DNA of 64,000 nt from Streptomyces sp. NBC_00190 (lineage in GTDB: Bacteria; Actinomycetota; Actinomycetes; Streptomycetales; Streptomycetaceae), in NCBI RefSeq assembly GCF_036203305.1, contig NZ_CP108131.1, positions 3,162,001 to 3,226,000 on the forward strand, read 5' to 3'. The notes beneath the pieces were generated by a model that was not told where the DNA came from, did not search any database, and was given only the letters and a program-made list of their open reading frames with translations. Below are positions 17,427 through 24,948 of this stretch, piece after piece. A program made the position numbers and the translations under genes. Each line of letters starts with the position of its first letter. Position 1 is the stretch's first letter.

Positions 17427-20378
17427 GTGACTGACCATCTGCTCAACCTTCACACTGATGTGCTCGCCGCCATGCGCCGCGCCCCGAAGGGCTTCAGCCG
17501 GATCGCGGCCGGGCTGTCGGAAACGGACGACGGCCACGACGCCGACCTGGACGTCTTCCGGGCACGCCTCGCCGCGAACGACCCGGGTCTCATCACGGTC
17601 TGGAGCCGCTCCCTGGCCCAATGGGACGCCGCACTGACCGCCGACTGGTCCAGCACACCGCCCTGCTCGGACGCCCGGCGGGCCGACGTGTACGCGCTCC
17701 TGCGCTTCGATGACGACCTGTCCAAGGCGCTGGACGCCGCGGTTCCCGTCGACAAGGGCCCCCAACCCGTAGTGATCAGCGAGAGCAACCAGGCCTGGTA
17801 CACCCGGGATAAGGCGCTGGCCCGTGCGTTCTACTGGCCGGCGTACGAGGACCTCCTGCGGGGCAAGGGCTGGAGCGAGACGGCGATCACCAGCCTCTCG
17901 GAGGCGGCCCACAACGTCGTCGAGCGGCTGGCGGACCCGGCACGGCCGGAGGCGTACGCGGCCCGGGGCCTGGTCGTCGGCTATGTGCAGTCCGGCAAGA
18001 CCGCCAACTTCACCGGTGTCATAGCCAAGGCTATGGACGCCGGGTACCGACTGGTCATCGTGCTGGGCGGCACGCTGAACCTGCTGCGCGGCCAGACGCA
18101 GCGGCGGCTCGACATGGAACTGATCGGACAGGAGAACATTCTCCGCGGCGCGGATCCTGACGACATCGACGCGTTGATCGGTGTCGACTACCAGGACGAC
18201 GAGGACTGGCCCGCGAAGTTCGTCTCGCACGGCGGCAGGCCTTCGCATCGCGGAGCGTTCGACATCGAACGCCTCACGACGAAGGACAAGGACTACCAGT
18301 CCCTGGAACGGGGCATCCGGGCCCTCGATATCGAGAAGGTGGAGAAGGCTCTCCCCCTCCATGACCCGGCGAACCTGCACCATGCGGCAGCCCGCGTGAT
18401 GGTGGTCAAGAAGAACAAGTCGGTCCTGACGAAGCTCGTCAACGATCTCAAGAAGATCGGCCCGATCCTCGGCGAGGTGCCGGCACTCATCATCGATGAC
18501 GAGTCCGACCAGGCGTCCGTCAACACCACGAACCCGGCCGCATGGGAAGAGGGCAAGGCCAACCGGTCCGCCATCAATGGTCTGGTCTGCGAACTTCTGC
18601 GCCTGATGCCGCGAGCCCAGTACATCGGCTACACGGCGACCCCTTTCGCCAACGTCTTCGTCGACCCCGACGACTCCGCCGACCTCTTCCCGCGCGACTT
18701 CCTGATCTCCCTCCCCCGCCCGGCCGGTTACATGGGAGTGGAGGACTTCCACGACCTGCACTCCGACCTGCCCGCCTCCGAACGGACGGTCACCACCTCG
18801 CAGGAAGCCGCTCATGTGCGCGGCATCGGCGAGGGTACCGGTGACCGCCTGCTGGAAGCGATGGACGCGTTCGTGCTGGCCGGGGCGCTGAAGCTCTACC
18901 GTGTGGCGAACGGGGTTCCCGAAGGTGCCTTCCGCCACCACACCATGCTGGTGCACGAGTCCGTACGGGTAGCGGACCACGCGGTACTCGCCGACCGCAT
19001 CAGGGCGCTCTGGGATTCCTCCTACATGAGCAGCGAATCTCACCTCCGTCTGGCCGCTCTCTTCGAAGCGGACCACGCGCCGGTGTGCGGCGCCCGTGCT
19101 GACGGTCTGCCCGTCCCCGGCTCGTACGAGGAGCTGCGCCCCCACGTCAGCCGCGCCCGGCAGCTCATCGCATCTGGCGGGAGTCCCGTCCTCGTCGTCA
19201 ATGGCGCGAACGAAAAGGACTATGCGCAGCCCGGACTTGACTTCGACCGCACACCGAACGTGTGGAAGATCCTCGTCGGCGGCACCAAACTCTCCCGCGG
19301 TTTCACCGTGGAGGGTCTGACCGTCACCTACTACCGCAGGAAGACCCAGCAGGCCGACACCCTGATGCAGATGGGCCGCTGGTTCGGGTTCCGCGCCGGC
19401 TACCGGGATCTCGTCCGCCTCTACATCGGCCGCGAGGAACCCTTCGGGAAGGACAAGACGCTCGACCTGTACGAGGCGTTCGAAGCGATCTGTCAGGACG
19501 AGGAGGCATTCCGCTCCGAACTCGCCCAGTACGCGGAGATGATCGACGGCGAGCCCCAGCTGACGCCTCGGAAGGTGCTCCCGCTGGTCTCGCAGCACCT
19601 CGGTCTCGTCAAGCCGACAGCACGCAACAAGATGTTCAACGCGGAACTGACGGAGATCCGCTCTCCGGGGCGGCCGATCGAGCCGGCGGCCTATCCCCGG
19701 GATGCTGCGGTGATCGAAGCCAATGTAAAGCGCTGGCTGCCGCTCCTCGACGTGTTCGGCCATGCCGCGCAGACTCTGGAGCTGCCGCCGGACGAGACAA
19801 GTCCTCTCACCCGGAGGTTCGAGGCCAGGACGTCACTGATCCCGCATGCCAGCCTCCTCGCGGTCCTGCGTCAGCTGGAGTGGGAAGGCGACAACCACTT
19901 CGCCCCGCACCTCAACTACCTCTCCAAGCTCGACGGCGAGCTCGCCAAGGTGGACGACTGGCTGCTCGTCGCACCGCAGACGACATCGAACCGGCGGGTG
20001 GAAGCGAGTCTGCTGGGCTCCGCGCCGACCTCGCTGGTCCGGCGTAAGCGTCAGCTCGACAAAGCCGCATTCGGCCGTATCTCCGGTATGGAGCACCGCC
20101 GATGGGCCGAATCCCTCATCAAGGAAGCGGGCGAGGACGTCAACAGCGCCCGTGCGGGCGCAATGGGAGTAGGGCCTCGCACGGGCATCGTCCTGCTCTA
20201 TCCGGTGGTCGACACGTCCAACGACTCAGGGCTCCTGTCCGCCGTCACGGACGGCACAGCAGATCCCAAGCAGGTCATCATGGCGTTCACGGTCGTCTCC
20301 CCCACCGCAGCCAACGACTCGTCGAATCGCCTGCTCCGCTTCCGGGCGATGCGCTCCGGCAGCGGACCCAGCGAGTGA
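17427..20378 (+). CDS. Z1-domain endonuclease/helicase-like ATPase
   Basis: A 983-residue protein starting at GTG. Superfamily-2-like ATPase motifs are clear: Walker A GYVQSGKT (residues 185-192), Walker B-type LIIDDESD (354-361) and motif III GYTATPFANVF (401-411). The Z1 core, about residues 620-660, has LSRGFTVEGLTVTYYRR and MGRWFGFR. Z1 proteins are found in RM islands with GHKL ATPases; a DNA translocase or remodeller role is proposed but unproven here. A C-terminal region of about 300 residues is unassigned. It is coupled to the GHKL gene and followed by a hairpin at 20383-20410. Confidence 0.85.
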   Translation: MTDHLLNLHTDVLAAMRRAPKGFSRIAAGLSETDDGHDADLDVFRARLAANDPGLITVWSRSLAQWDAALTADWSSTPPCSDARRADVYALLRFDDDLSKALDAAVPVDKGPQPVVISESNQAWYTRDKALARAFYWPAYEDLLRGKGWSETAITSLSEAAHNVVERLADPARPEAYAARGLVVGYVQSGKTANFTGVIAKAMDAGYRLVIVLGGTLNLLRGQTQRRLDMELIGQENILRGADPDDIDALIGVDYQDDEDWPAKFVSHGGRPSHRGAFDIERLTTKDKDYQSLERGIRALDIEKVEKALPLHDPANLHHAAARVMVVKKNKSVLTKLVNDLKKIGPILGEVPALIIDDESDQASVNTTNPAAWEEGKANRSAINGLVCELLRLMPRAQYIGYTATPFANVFVDPDDSADLFPRDFLISLPRPAGYMGVEDFHDLHSDLPASERTVTTSQEAAHVRGIGEGTGDRLLEAMDAFVLAGALKLYRVANGVPEGAFRHHTMLVHESVRVADHAVLADRIRALWDSSYMSSESHLRLAALFEADHAPVCGARADGLPVPGSYEELRPHVSRARQLIASGGSPVLVVNGANEKDYAQPGLDFDRTPNVWKILVGGTKLSRGFTVEGLTVTYYRRKTQQADTLMQMGRWFGFRAGYRDLVRLYIGREEPFGKDKTLDLYEAFEAICQDEEAFRSELAQYAEMIDGEPQLTPRKVLPLVSQHLGLVKPTARNKMFNAELTEIRSPGRPIEPAAYPRDAAVIEANVKRWLPLLDVFGHAAQTLELPPDETSPLTRRFEARTSLIPHASLLAVLRQLEWEGDNHFAPHLNYLSKLDGELAKVDDWLLVAPQTTSNRRVEASLLGSAPTSLVRRKRQLDKAAFGRISGMEHRRWAESLIKEAGEDVNSARAGAMGVGPRTGIVLLYPVVDTSNDSGLLSAVTDGTADPKQVIMAFTVVSPTAANDSSNRLLRFRAMRSGSGPSE

Positions 20379-20382
20379 TGAT

Positions 20383-20410
20383 GGCGGCCCGGCCCACGGG
20401 CCGGGCCGCC
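20383..20410 (+). terminator. Strong hairpin between the Z1 and endonuclease genes
   Basis: A GC-only 13-bp inverted repeat (20383-20395 with 20398-20410) starts 4 bases after the Z1 stop codon. It probably ends or attenuates the GHKL-Z1 transcript before the endonuclease gene, although no T-run follows. Confidence 0.6.
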
Positions 20411-20450
20411 CCTACTCGGCAAGAGAATCCGACCGAACAGGACCCTGCTC

Positions 20451-21428
20451 ATGTTGCCCCTGGACATCTCCGCCGCTACGAACATCCACGCGCAACGCCT
20501 CGCGCACGGTGACCCGGAGCTCGCGGCAGTCGAGGCGGAGATCCGGCGTCTGGACCCCACGGGGCAGCGGTTCGCCTCAGTGCTCCGGGACACGATCGAC
20601 CAGCTCCTGAACGGGGAGGTCACAGGGCGGTTCGACTGGAAGACCCTGTTCAAGACGGAGAAGACGCACGCCGGGACACTCGTCGAGATCAACCTCCAAA
20701 GGGCGTTCAAGTTCGACGACGGTGTCGAGATGGACTACCGGATCGCCGGAGTGGACGTCGACTGCAAGTACTCGCAGGCATTCGGCGGCTGGATGATTCC
20801 GCCCGAGGCCATGGGGCATCTGTGCCTGCTCGTCTGGGCAGATGACTACACCAGCCGCTGGAGCGCCGGACTGCTGCGCATAGACGAGGCCTGGCTGAAC
20901 CGCGGCAGCAACCGCGACCTCAAACTGACCGTGAAGGCGGAGCACAGGAACAAGATCCTTTGGCTCTGGCACGAAGCGGAGCTCCCGGAGAACGTCCTGC
21001 TGCACCTCACCGCACAGACGAGGGACGCGATCCTCTCGTCGGCTTCCGGGCAACAGCGAGTGAACGAACTCTTCCGCCGGGTGCAGAACCGGCGGATCGG
21101 CCGCGGAGTGGTACGGACGGTCGCGACGCAGCGGGACTACATGGCCCGGGTACGTGAGGCGAAAGGCCGGGCACGCACCGTGCTACGTGAAGAGGGCCTG
21201 CTGATCCCGGGCCATTTCAGCAGCCACCAGGCCATCGCACGGACCCTGGGCGCCGCGGTGCCCCACCTGGGGGAACTGGTCAGCTTCCGCGTCGCGCAGG
21301 CGCGGCCCCATCACGGTGACCGGCCGCGCGTCGAGCTGGACGGCCGGACGTGGGTACTGGCCGAGGCCAGCGATCCGGTGGAAGCGGCCCCTTTCCTGCC
21401 CAAGCACACGGACGCCGCCGCACTGTAA
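20451..21428 (+). CDS. NaeI-family type IIE restriction endonuclease
   Basis: A 325-residue enzyme that lines up, from memory, with NaeI of Lechevalieria along its length. Shared blocks include VLRDTIDQL (44-52), KTEKTHAGTLVEINLQ (68-83), the AGVDVDCKYS region (99-108) and VNELFRRVQNR (about 205). The NaeI catalytic residues Glu70, Asp86, Asp95 and Lys97 correspond to Glu79, Asp95, Asp104 and Lys106, all present. Leu52 corresponds to NaeI Leu43, whose change to Lys converts NaeI to a topoisomerase, so this is the nuclease form. The second half should be the CAP-like effector-DNA domain. NaeI cuts GCCGGC after binding two sites; the same specificity is likely but untested. Confidence 0.87.
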   Translation: MLPLDISAATNIHAQRLAHGDPELAAVEAEIRRLDPTGQRFASVLRDTIDQLLNGEVTGRFDWKTLFKTEKTHAGTLVEINLQRAFKFDDGVEMDYRIAGVDVDCKYSQAFGGWMIPPEAMGHLCLLVWADDYTSRWSAGLLRIDEAWLNRGSNRDLKLTVKAEHRNKILWLWHEAELPENVLLHLTAQTRDAILSSASGQQRVNELFRRVQNRRIGRGVVRTVATQRDYMARVREAKGRARTVLREEGLLIPGHFSSHQAIARTLGAAVPHLGELVSFRVAQARPHHGDRPRVELDGRTWVLAEASDPVEAAPFLPKHTDAAAL

Positions 21429-21459
21429 GGCCCCGCGCACCGCGTCGTAGATTGAAGGA

Positions 21460-21485
21460 GTGCCCTCCGGGATTTTCGAGGGCAC
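21460..21485 (+). promoter_or_regulatory. 8-bp-stem hairpin ahead of vsr
   Basis: GTGCCCTC (21460-21467) pairs with GAGGGCAC (21478-21485) around a 10-base loop containing TTTT, midway between the endonuclease stop and the chosen vsr ATG. It may be a weak terminator or an attenuator for vsr; there is no T-run after the stem. Confidence 0.4.
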
Positions 21486-21525
21486 GGCTGAGCCAGAGCT
21501 AGCCCTGGAAGCAGGACGACCGACG

Positions 21526-21981
21526 ATGACCGAAGACTGGGACCGCCCGGAAGGGTCCTGGGCCTCCTCGGCGGCACGCCGCCGGAACATGCAGGCGATC
21601 CGGAGCCGGGATACCAAGCCCGAGCAACTGGTGCGCAAGCTGGTGCACGCGCGGGGGCTCCGCTACCGGGTGGCAGCGAAGCCCTTGCCGAAGGTCCGGC
21701 GGACGGCGGACATGGTCTTCCGCCCCACGAAGGTGGCGGTCTTCATCGACGGGTGTTACTGGCACGGATGCCCTGAGCACTACGTGCCACCGAAGATCAA
21801 CCAGGGGTACTGGTCAGAGAAGGTCGCGCGCAACATGGCCCGCGACCGTGACACCGACGCGCGGCTGCTCGAGGCGGGCTGGACCGTGCTGCGCTTCTGG
21901 GAGCACGAATCACCCGAGGCGAGCGCTGACCACATCGTCCTCACGGTGGCCAGCATCAGAGGGGCTGGGGATCGAAGCTGA
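21526..21981 (+). CDS. vsr: Very short patch repair (Vsr) endonuclease
   Basis: A 151-residue T:G-mismatch nicking enzyme, near the usual length. I chose ATG 21526 (MTEDWDRPEG); an upstream GTG would begin inside the hairpin and add 22 unrelated residues. Family motifs are MQAIRSRDTKPE (22-33, DNA intercalation region), Asp62 in TADMVF (the E. coli Asp51 equivalent), FIDGCYWHGCPEH (73-85, with His80 and His85) and the C-terminal WTVLRFWEHE. It protects sites methylated by the adjacent C5 methyltransferase from C-to-T loss. Its last 72 bases overlap the oppositely oriented methyltransferase gene. Confidence 0.9.
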   Translation: MTEDWDRPEGSWASSAARRRNMQAIRSRDTKPEQLVRKLVHARGLRYRVAAKPLPKVRRTADMVFRPTKVAVFIDGCYWHGCPEHYVPPKINQGYWSEKVARNMARDRDTDARLLEAGWTVLRFWEHESPEASADHIVLTVASIRGAGDRS

Positions 21982-23052
21982 CAGGCTCCCGTCCTGCTTC
22001 GACAGCCGGGGACCGGCCTCAAGAGCGGCCTTGATCTGCAGACCCACGGCCTTGGCCACGGGGGGCGGGAAGGCATTGCCCACCTGCCGGTAAGCAGCAG
22101 TCTTGCGCCCCTGGAAGATCCATCCCTCCCCGCCCTCCTCCTCCGGGCCGAAGCCCTGGACGAGCGCGGCCTGCTTCACCGTGATCATGGGCAGGGTCTT
22201 GCCGGGCTCACCGAGGTCACGCGCGGGGTTCTTGGTGTTGCCTTCCTTGTCCGGCTCGTCCGCGACGCCCAGCCCGGACACGCCGAGGTTCTCCCAGGCC
22301 CTCTTCGCCCGGGTGGGACCGAGGTCAGCACCGCCGTGCTTCTTGGAACCGCCCACCAGTGTCGGGGCGATGCCGCTGGAGGCCTTCTGGTACCAGTTCT
22401 CGAGAGCGGCCCCCTTGAGGCCACGCTCCACCATCGAATCCCGCAGGAGCTCGCCGATCGTCAGCGGCTTCTCCTGGCCAGGCTGCGGCTTGTACCAGCC
22501 CTCGACGTCGAAGTGCTCCCAGTACTCGGGCTTCAGCGCGACGAGCAGGCTGCGGGGACGGAGCTGCGACACTCCGAAGTGACTGGCCTGGAGCTCCTGC
22601 CAGTCACACTTGTAGCCGAGCAGTTCAAGCTCGGCGACGATCTCCGCACGGTAGTCGTCGAACTTGGACTGCATGAGCCCGCGAACGTTCTCGATCATCA
22701 CCGCGGAAGGGTCCAACTGCCGCGCCAGTTTGATCATCGTCGGGAACAGGTCACGTTCGTCGTCACGGCCGAGCTGCTTGCCCGCCAGCGAGAAAGGGGG
22801 GCAGGGCACGCCTCCGGCGAGGAGATCAATCTGGCCCTTCATCTGAAGGGCCTCTTCACTCTCCACGTAGACGCGGAGGTCCTGCTCCAGCACCTGCCAT
22901 TCCGGTCTGTTGGCCCGGAGGGTCTCGCACGCGCTGGCGTCCATCTCGATGAGAAGCCGGTGCCCGAAGCCCGCCCGCTCAAGCCCGAGCGCCTGACCGC
23001 CCGCACCGGCGCAGATCTCGACCGAGGTGAACTCGTACTCAGTGCTGGTCAT
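21910..23052 (-). CDS. dcm: C5-cytosine DNA methyltransferase
   Basis: A 380-residue modification enzyme. Motif I is CAGAGGQALGLERAG (from residue 14), motif IV GGVPCPPFS with catalytic Cys84, motif VI ENVRG (121-125), motif VIII QLRPR, and motif X near the end QVGNAFPPPVAKAVG. The segment between motifs VIII and IX (about residues 200-290) is the target-recognition region. It presumably methylates the site cut by the NaeI-like enzyme. The start follows GGAGGAGGG at good spacing. It is the only island gene on the minus strand and converges on vsr. Confidence 0.9.
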   Translation of the reverse strand: MTSTEYEFTSVEICAGAGGQALGLERAGFGHRLLIEMDASACETLRANRPEWQVLEQDLRVYVESEEALQMKGQIDLLAGGVPCPPFSLAGKQLGRDDERDLFPTMIKLARQLDPSAVMIENVRGLMQSKFDDYRAEIVAELELLGYKCDWQELQASHFGVSQLRPRSLLVALKPEYWEHFDVEGWYKPQPGQEKPLTIGELLRDSMVERGLKGAALENWYQKASSGIAPTLVGGSKKHGGADLGPTRAKRAWENLGVSGLGVADEPDKEGNTKNPARDLGEPGKTLPMITVKQAALVQGFGPEEEGGEGWIFQGRKTAAYRQVGNAFPPPVAKAVGLQIKAALEAGPRLSKQDGSLSASIPSPSDAGHREDDVVSARLG

Positions 23053-23269
23053 GCACCCTCCTCCAGAACTCTCGCGGCGGAAACGCTTTGTACTCCGCCC
23101 TCACAGAGGGTGACAGAAGGCACTGACAACACCCTTTCCCACGATCTGACCGCCTGCCAGGAAGGCACCACTGGCCACAGCGAACCAACCTACGATATCC
23201 GGCCGGCGGGGCAGCGGTGGAACAAGACGTACCCCTTGCCTCTGTGACCGCGCTCTCCCCGTTCCGTCC

Positions 23270-23650
23270 GGCCGCATCAGAACGGCAGTGGGAGCTGTTG
23301 GCGTCCGCAGGCCAGGGCTGTGGGTGGGGTGGGGCGGGGGGGGTGGTGAGGGTCAGGAGGGTGCGGAGGGCCGCTACGACCTCCGTGGGGGTGTCGCGGA
23401 TCATCGACGGGGTGGCGCTGACCACCAGGACGCCGTGGGACTCCAGGCGGAGGCGGCGGCGGAGGGTGGCGTGCCTGGGGGTACCTCCCAGCGGTAGCTG
23501 GGGGAGCGTCGCGGGTGCAGTGGTACTCCGCCGAGTCGATCTCCAGGGCGACGCCCTCGTCGGGCCAGTAGGCGTCCGGGCTGGCCAGGAAGGCGCCCCC
23601 GAACCGGCCGGACCGGCCCTCGCAGGCCTGGCGGCTGGCGGTCGTGGCCG
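23270..23650 (-). pseudogene. C-terminal remnant of a DUF559-like protein, split by a small repeat
   Basis: Read leftward, one frame encodes ASPDAYWPDEGVALEIDSAE and, after the 30-bp repeat at 23476-23505, another frame encodes LRLESHGVLVVSATPSMI followed by VVAALRTLL. Together they resemble the C-terminal restriction-endonuclease-like (DUF559/AbiEi-associated) part of common Streptomyces proteins. The N-terminal part is absent, since the GNAT stop codon lies at 23653, and the repeat shifts the frame. The 3' limit is uncertain. The gap 23053-23269 holds the methyltransferase promoter region and nothing else I can name. Confidence 0.6.
23476..23505. repeat. 30-bp dispersed repeat, copy 1
   Basis: A hairpin-capable sequence beginning TGGGGGTACCTCCCAGC and ending TAGCTGGGGGA. 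It is identical to 47309-47338 except for one base. It sits inside the DUF559-like remnant and breaks its frame. Confidence 0.75.
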
Positions 23651-23652
23651 TC

Positions 23653-24189
23653 CTAGCGGCTCGGGTGGTCCGGGGACAGGAAGACGATCACCCCCGTCTG
23701 CGTGCCCGGCCGGGCCTCGACCTCGTGCCAGCCGAGGCGGCGGTAGGTGGCCACGGTGTCGGTGGCCAGGCGGGAGGTCAGCAGCCACGCGCGCCGGTCC
23801 GGGGCGTCGGCGGTGATCTCCGTGAGCAGGGCCCGGCCGGTGCCGTGGCCGCGCGCGTACGGGCGTACGGCGAGTTCGTCTATCTCCAGGGCCCCGGTCA
23901 GGAGCTCCTTCACACGGCCCGCGCCGAGCTGCGCGGCGACCTGGGCGTACGCGCGGTTCCTGGGGAAGGCGGCCGGCGTGATCCAGCCCGTGGCGAAGCC
24001 GTCGATGCCGGTCGCGGACTGGGCGATGGCCGTACGGAATCCACGGCGCCGCGCGTCGACCGGGAGGCGGGTGGCGAACTGGCGAATGGTTTCTTCGCCC
24101 TCGTTCCAGGGTGGGCCGGAGAAGACGTCGGCGTAGGCGTCGACCAGTTCGTCCGCGAGGTCGAGGACGGCCTGTCCGTAGCAGATCAC
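23653..24189 (-). CDS. GNAT-family N-acetyltransferase
   Basis: A 178-residue acetyltransferase. The acetyl-CoA-binding motif A is ELAVRPYARGHGTGRALL (about residues 107-124, with RGHGTG as the pyrophosphate loop), and motif B follows near ATYRRLGWHEVEAR. It transfers an acetyl group to an amine of unknown identity. It stands alone between a gene remnant and small membrane-protein genes. A pet-gene or resistance role is possible but unsupported. Confidence 0.8.
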   Translation of the reverse strand: MICYGQAVLDLADELVDAYADVFSGPPWNEGEETIRQFATRLPVDARRRGFRTAIAQSATGIDGFATGWITPAAFPRNRAYAQVAAQLGAGRVKELLTGALEIDELAVRPYARGHGTGRALLTEITADAPDRRAWLLTSRLATDTVATYRRLGWHEVEARPGTQTGVIVFLSPDHPSR

Positions 24190-24365
24190 GATGTCCTGGC
24201 TCCTGAAGTCGAGTGGGGAGGCGGGATTTCCCCCTTTGGGTGGGGAGAGTCAATTTATGCGCTTCGGGTTCCTGCGGGCGGACATCGCACGGATCCGGCG
24301 AGTGTGCGACAAATCCCCTCCCCACCGTCCGTGTCGGGAAACCCGGCACCCGCGTTGAGCAGCTC

Positions 24366-24545
24366 GTGGACAGACTGCTTCGGGCGGCCGGCCGGTGCGC
24401 GCTCGCCTTCCTTCTCGTCCTGGGCGTCGTGGCGTTGCTGCCGCGCGCGCTGCGGGACGCGGTGCCGGACGCCGTGATCGGCGGAGCCGTGCTGGTGCTG
24501 GGGTGGGTGCTGGGCGCCCATCGGATGGCCGGACGGCCGCGTTAG
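24366..24545 (+). CDS. Small hydrophobic protein
   Basis: A possible 59-residue protein from the GTG at 24366. Two hydrophobic helices (CALAFLLVLGVVALLP, then AVIGGAVLVLGWVLGAHR) are separated by a charged turn. The frame extends upstream without a good ribosome site, so the start is doubtful. No family is recognised. The hydrophobic pattern and G/C-ended codons make it more likely real than chance, but it remains tentative. Confidence 0.4.
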   Translation: MDRLLRAAGRCALAFLLVLGVVALLPRALRDAVPDAVIGGAVLVLGWVLGAHRMAGRPR

Positions 24546-24605
24546 CCTCGTATCCGAACGACGATCGACGAACGACGAACGACAAGAAGAGCGAAGGAGT
24601 TCGAC

Positions 24606-24905
24606 ATGGCGCGCGTACCGAGTTCCGTGGTGGCCGCCGCCGGGCTGGTCGGCGGATACGCCGTCGCCCGGTGGACCAAGAAGCGGCCCCTGGGCGGTGT
24701 CGTCCTCGGCGCCGCCGGGATCGCGGCCGGACGGGAGTGGCACCGCCGGGGCGGTGCGCCCGCGGCGGCCGGGCTCGGGGCGCTGTACCTGGCCGGCTTC
24801 GCGGGCGCGCACCCGCTGGCCAAGAAGGTCGGCGCATGGCCGGCCGTCCTCGGGGCCGCGGGCGTCGTGGCCGCCGCGTCCTGGGCCGTCGCCGACCGCG
24901 GCTGA
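24606..24905 (+). CDS. Small Gly/Ala-rich membrane protein
   Basis: A 99-residue protein with a clear ribosome site (GAAGGAG, 7 bases before ATG). It has three or four short hydrophobic helices rich in Ala and Gly, separated by basic turns such as RWTKKRP and REWHRRG, pointing to an integral membrane protein with a positive cytoplasmic face. No catalytic motif is seen. It starts 60 bases after another small hydrophobic protein gene and could be co-transcribed with it. Confidence 0.65.
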   Translation: MARVPSSVVAAAGLVGGYAVARWTKKRPLGGVVLGAAGIAAGREWHRRGGAPAAAGLGALYLAGFAGAHPLAKKVGAWPAVLGAAGVVAAASWAVADRG

Positions 24906-24948
24906 CGGCCCCGCCCCAAGGGCCCGGGCCCTACTCCCTACGGGAGCC

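Noticed and set aside
21460..21525. Upstream GTG as the vsr start
   Set aside because: It begins inside a perfect hairpin, its ribosome site overlaps the codon, and the added 22 residues do not resemble Vsr proteins.
23175..23225. GCCGGC sites as evidence for NaeI target avoidance or control
   Set aside because: Such hexamers are frequent in this GC-rich DNA. Without counting observed versus expected numbers, single sites mean nothing.
15700..23650. The RM island as an integrative element with attachment sites
   Set aside because: No integrase, transposase, flanking tRNA or matching end repeats were found, so the mode of acquisition is unknown.
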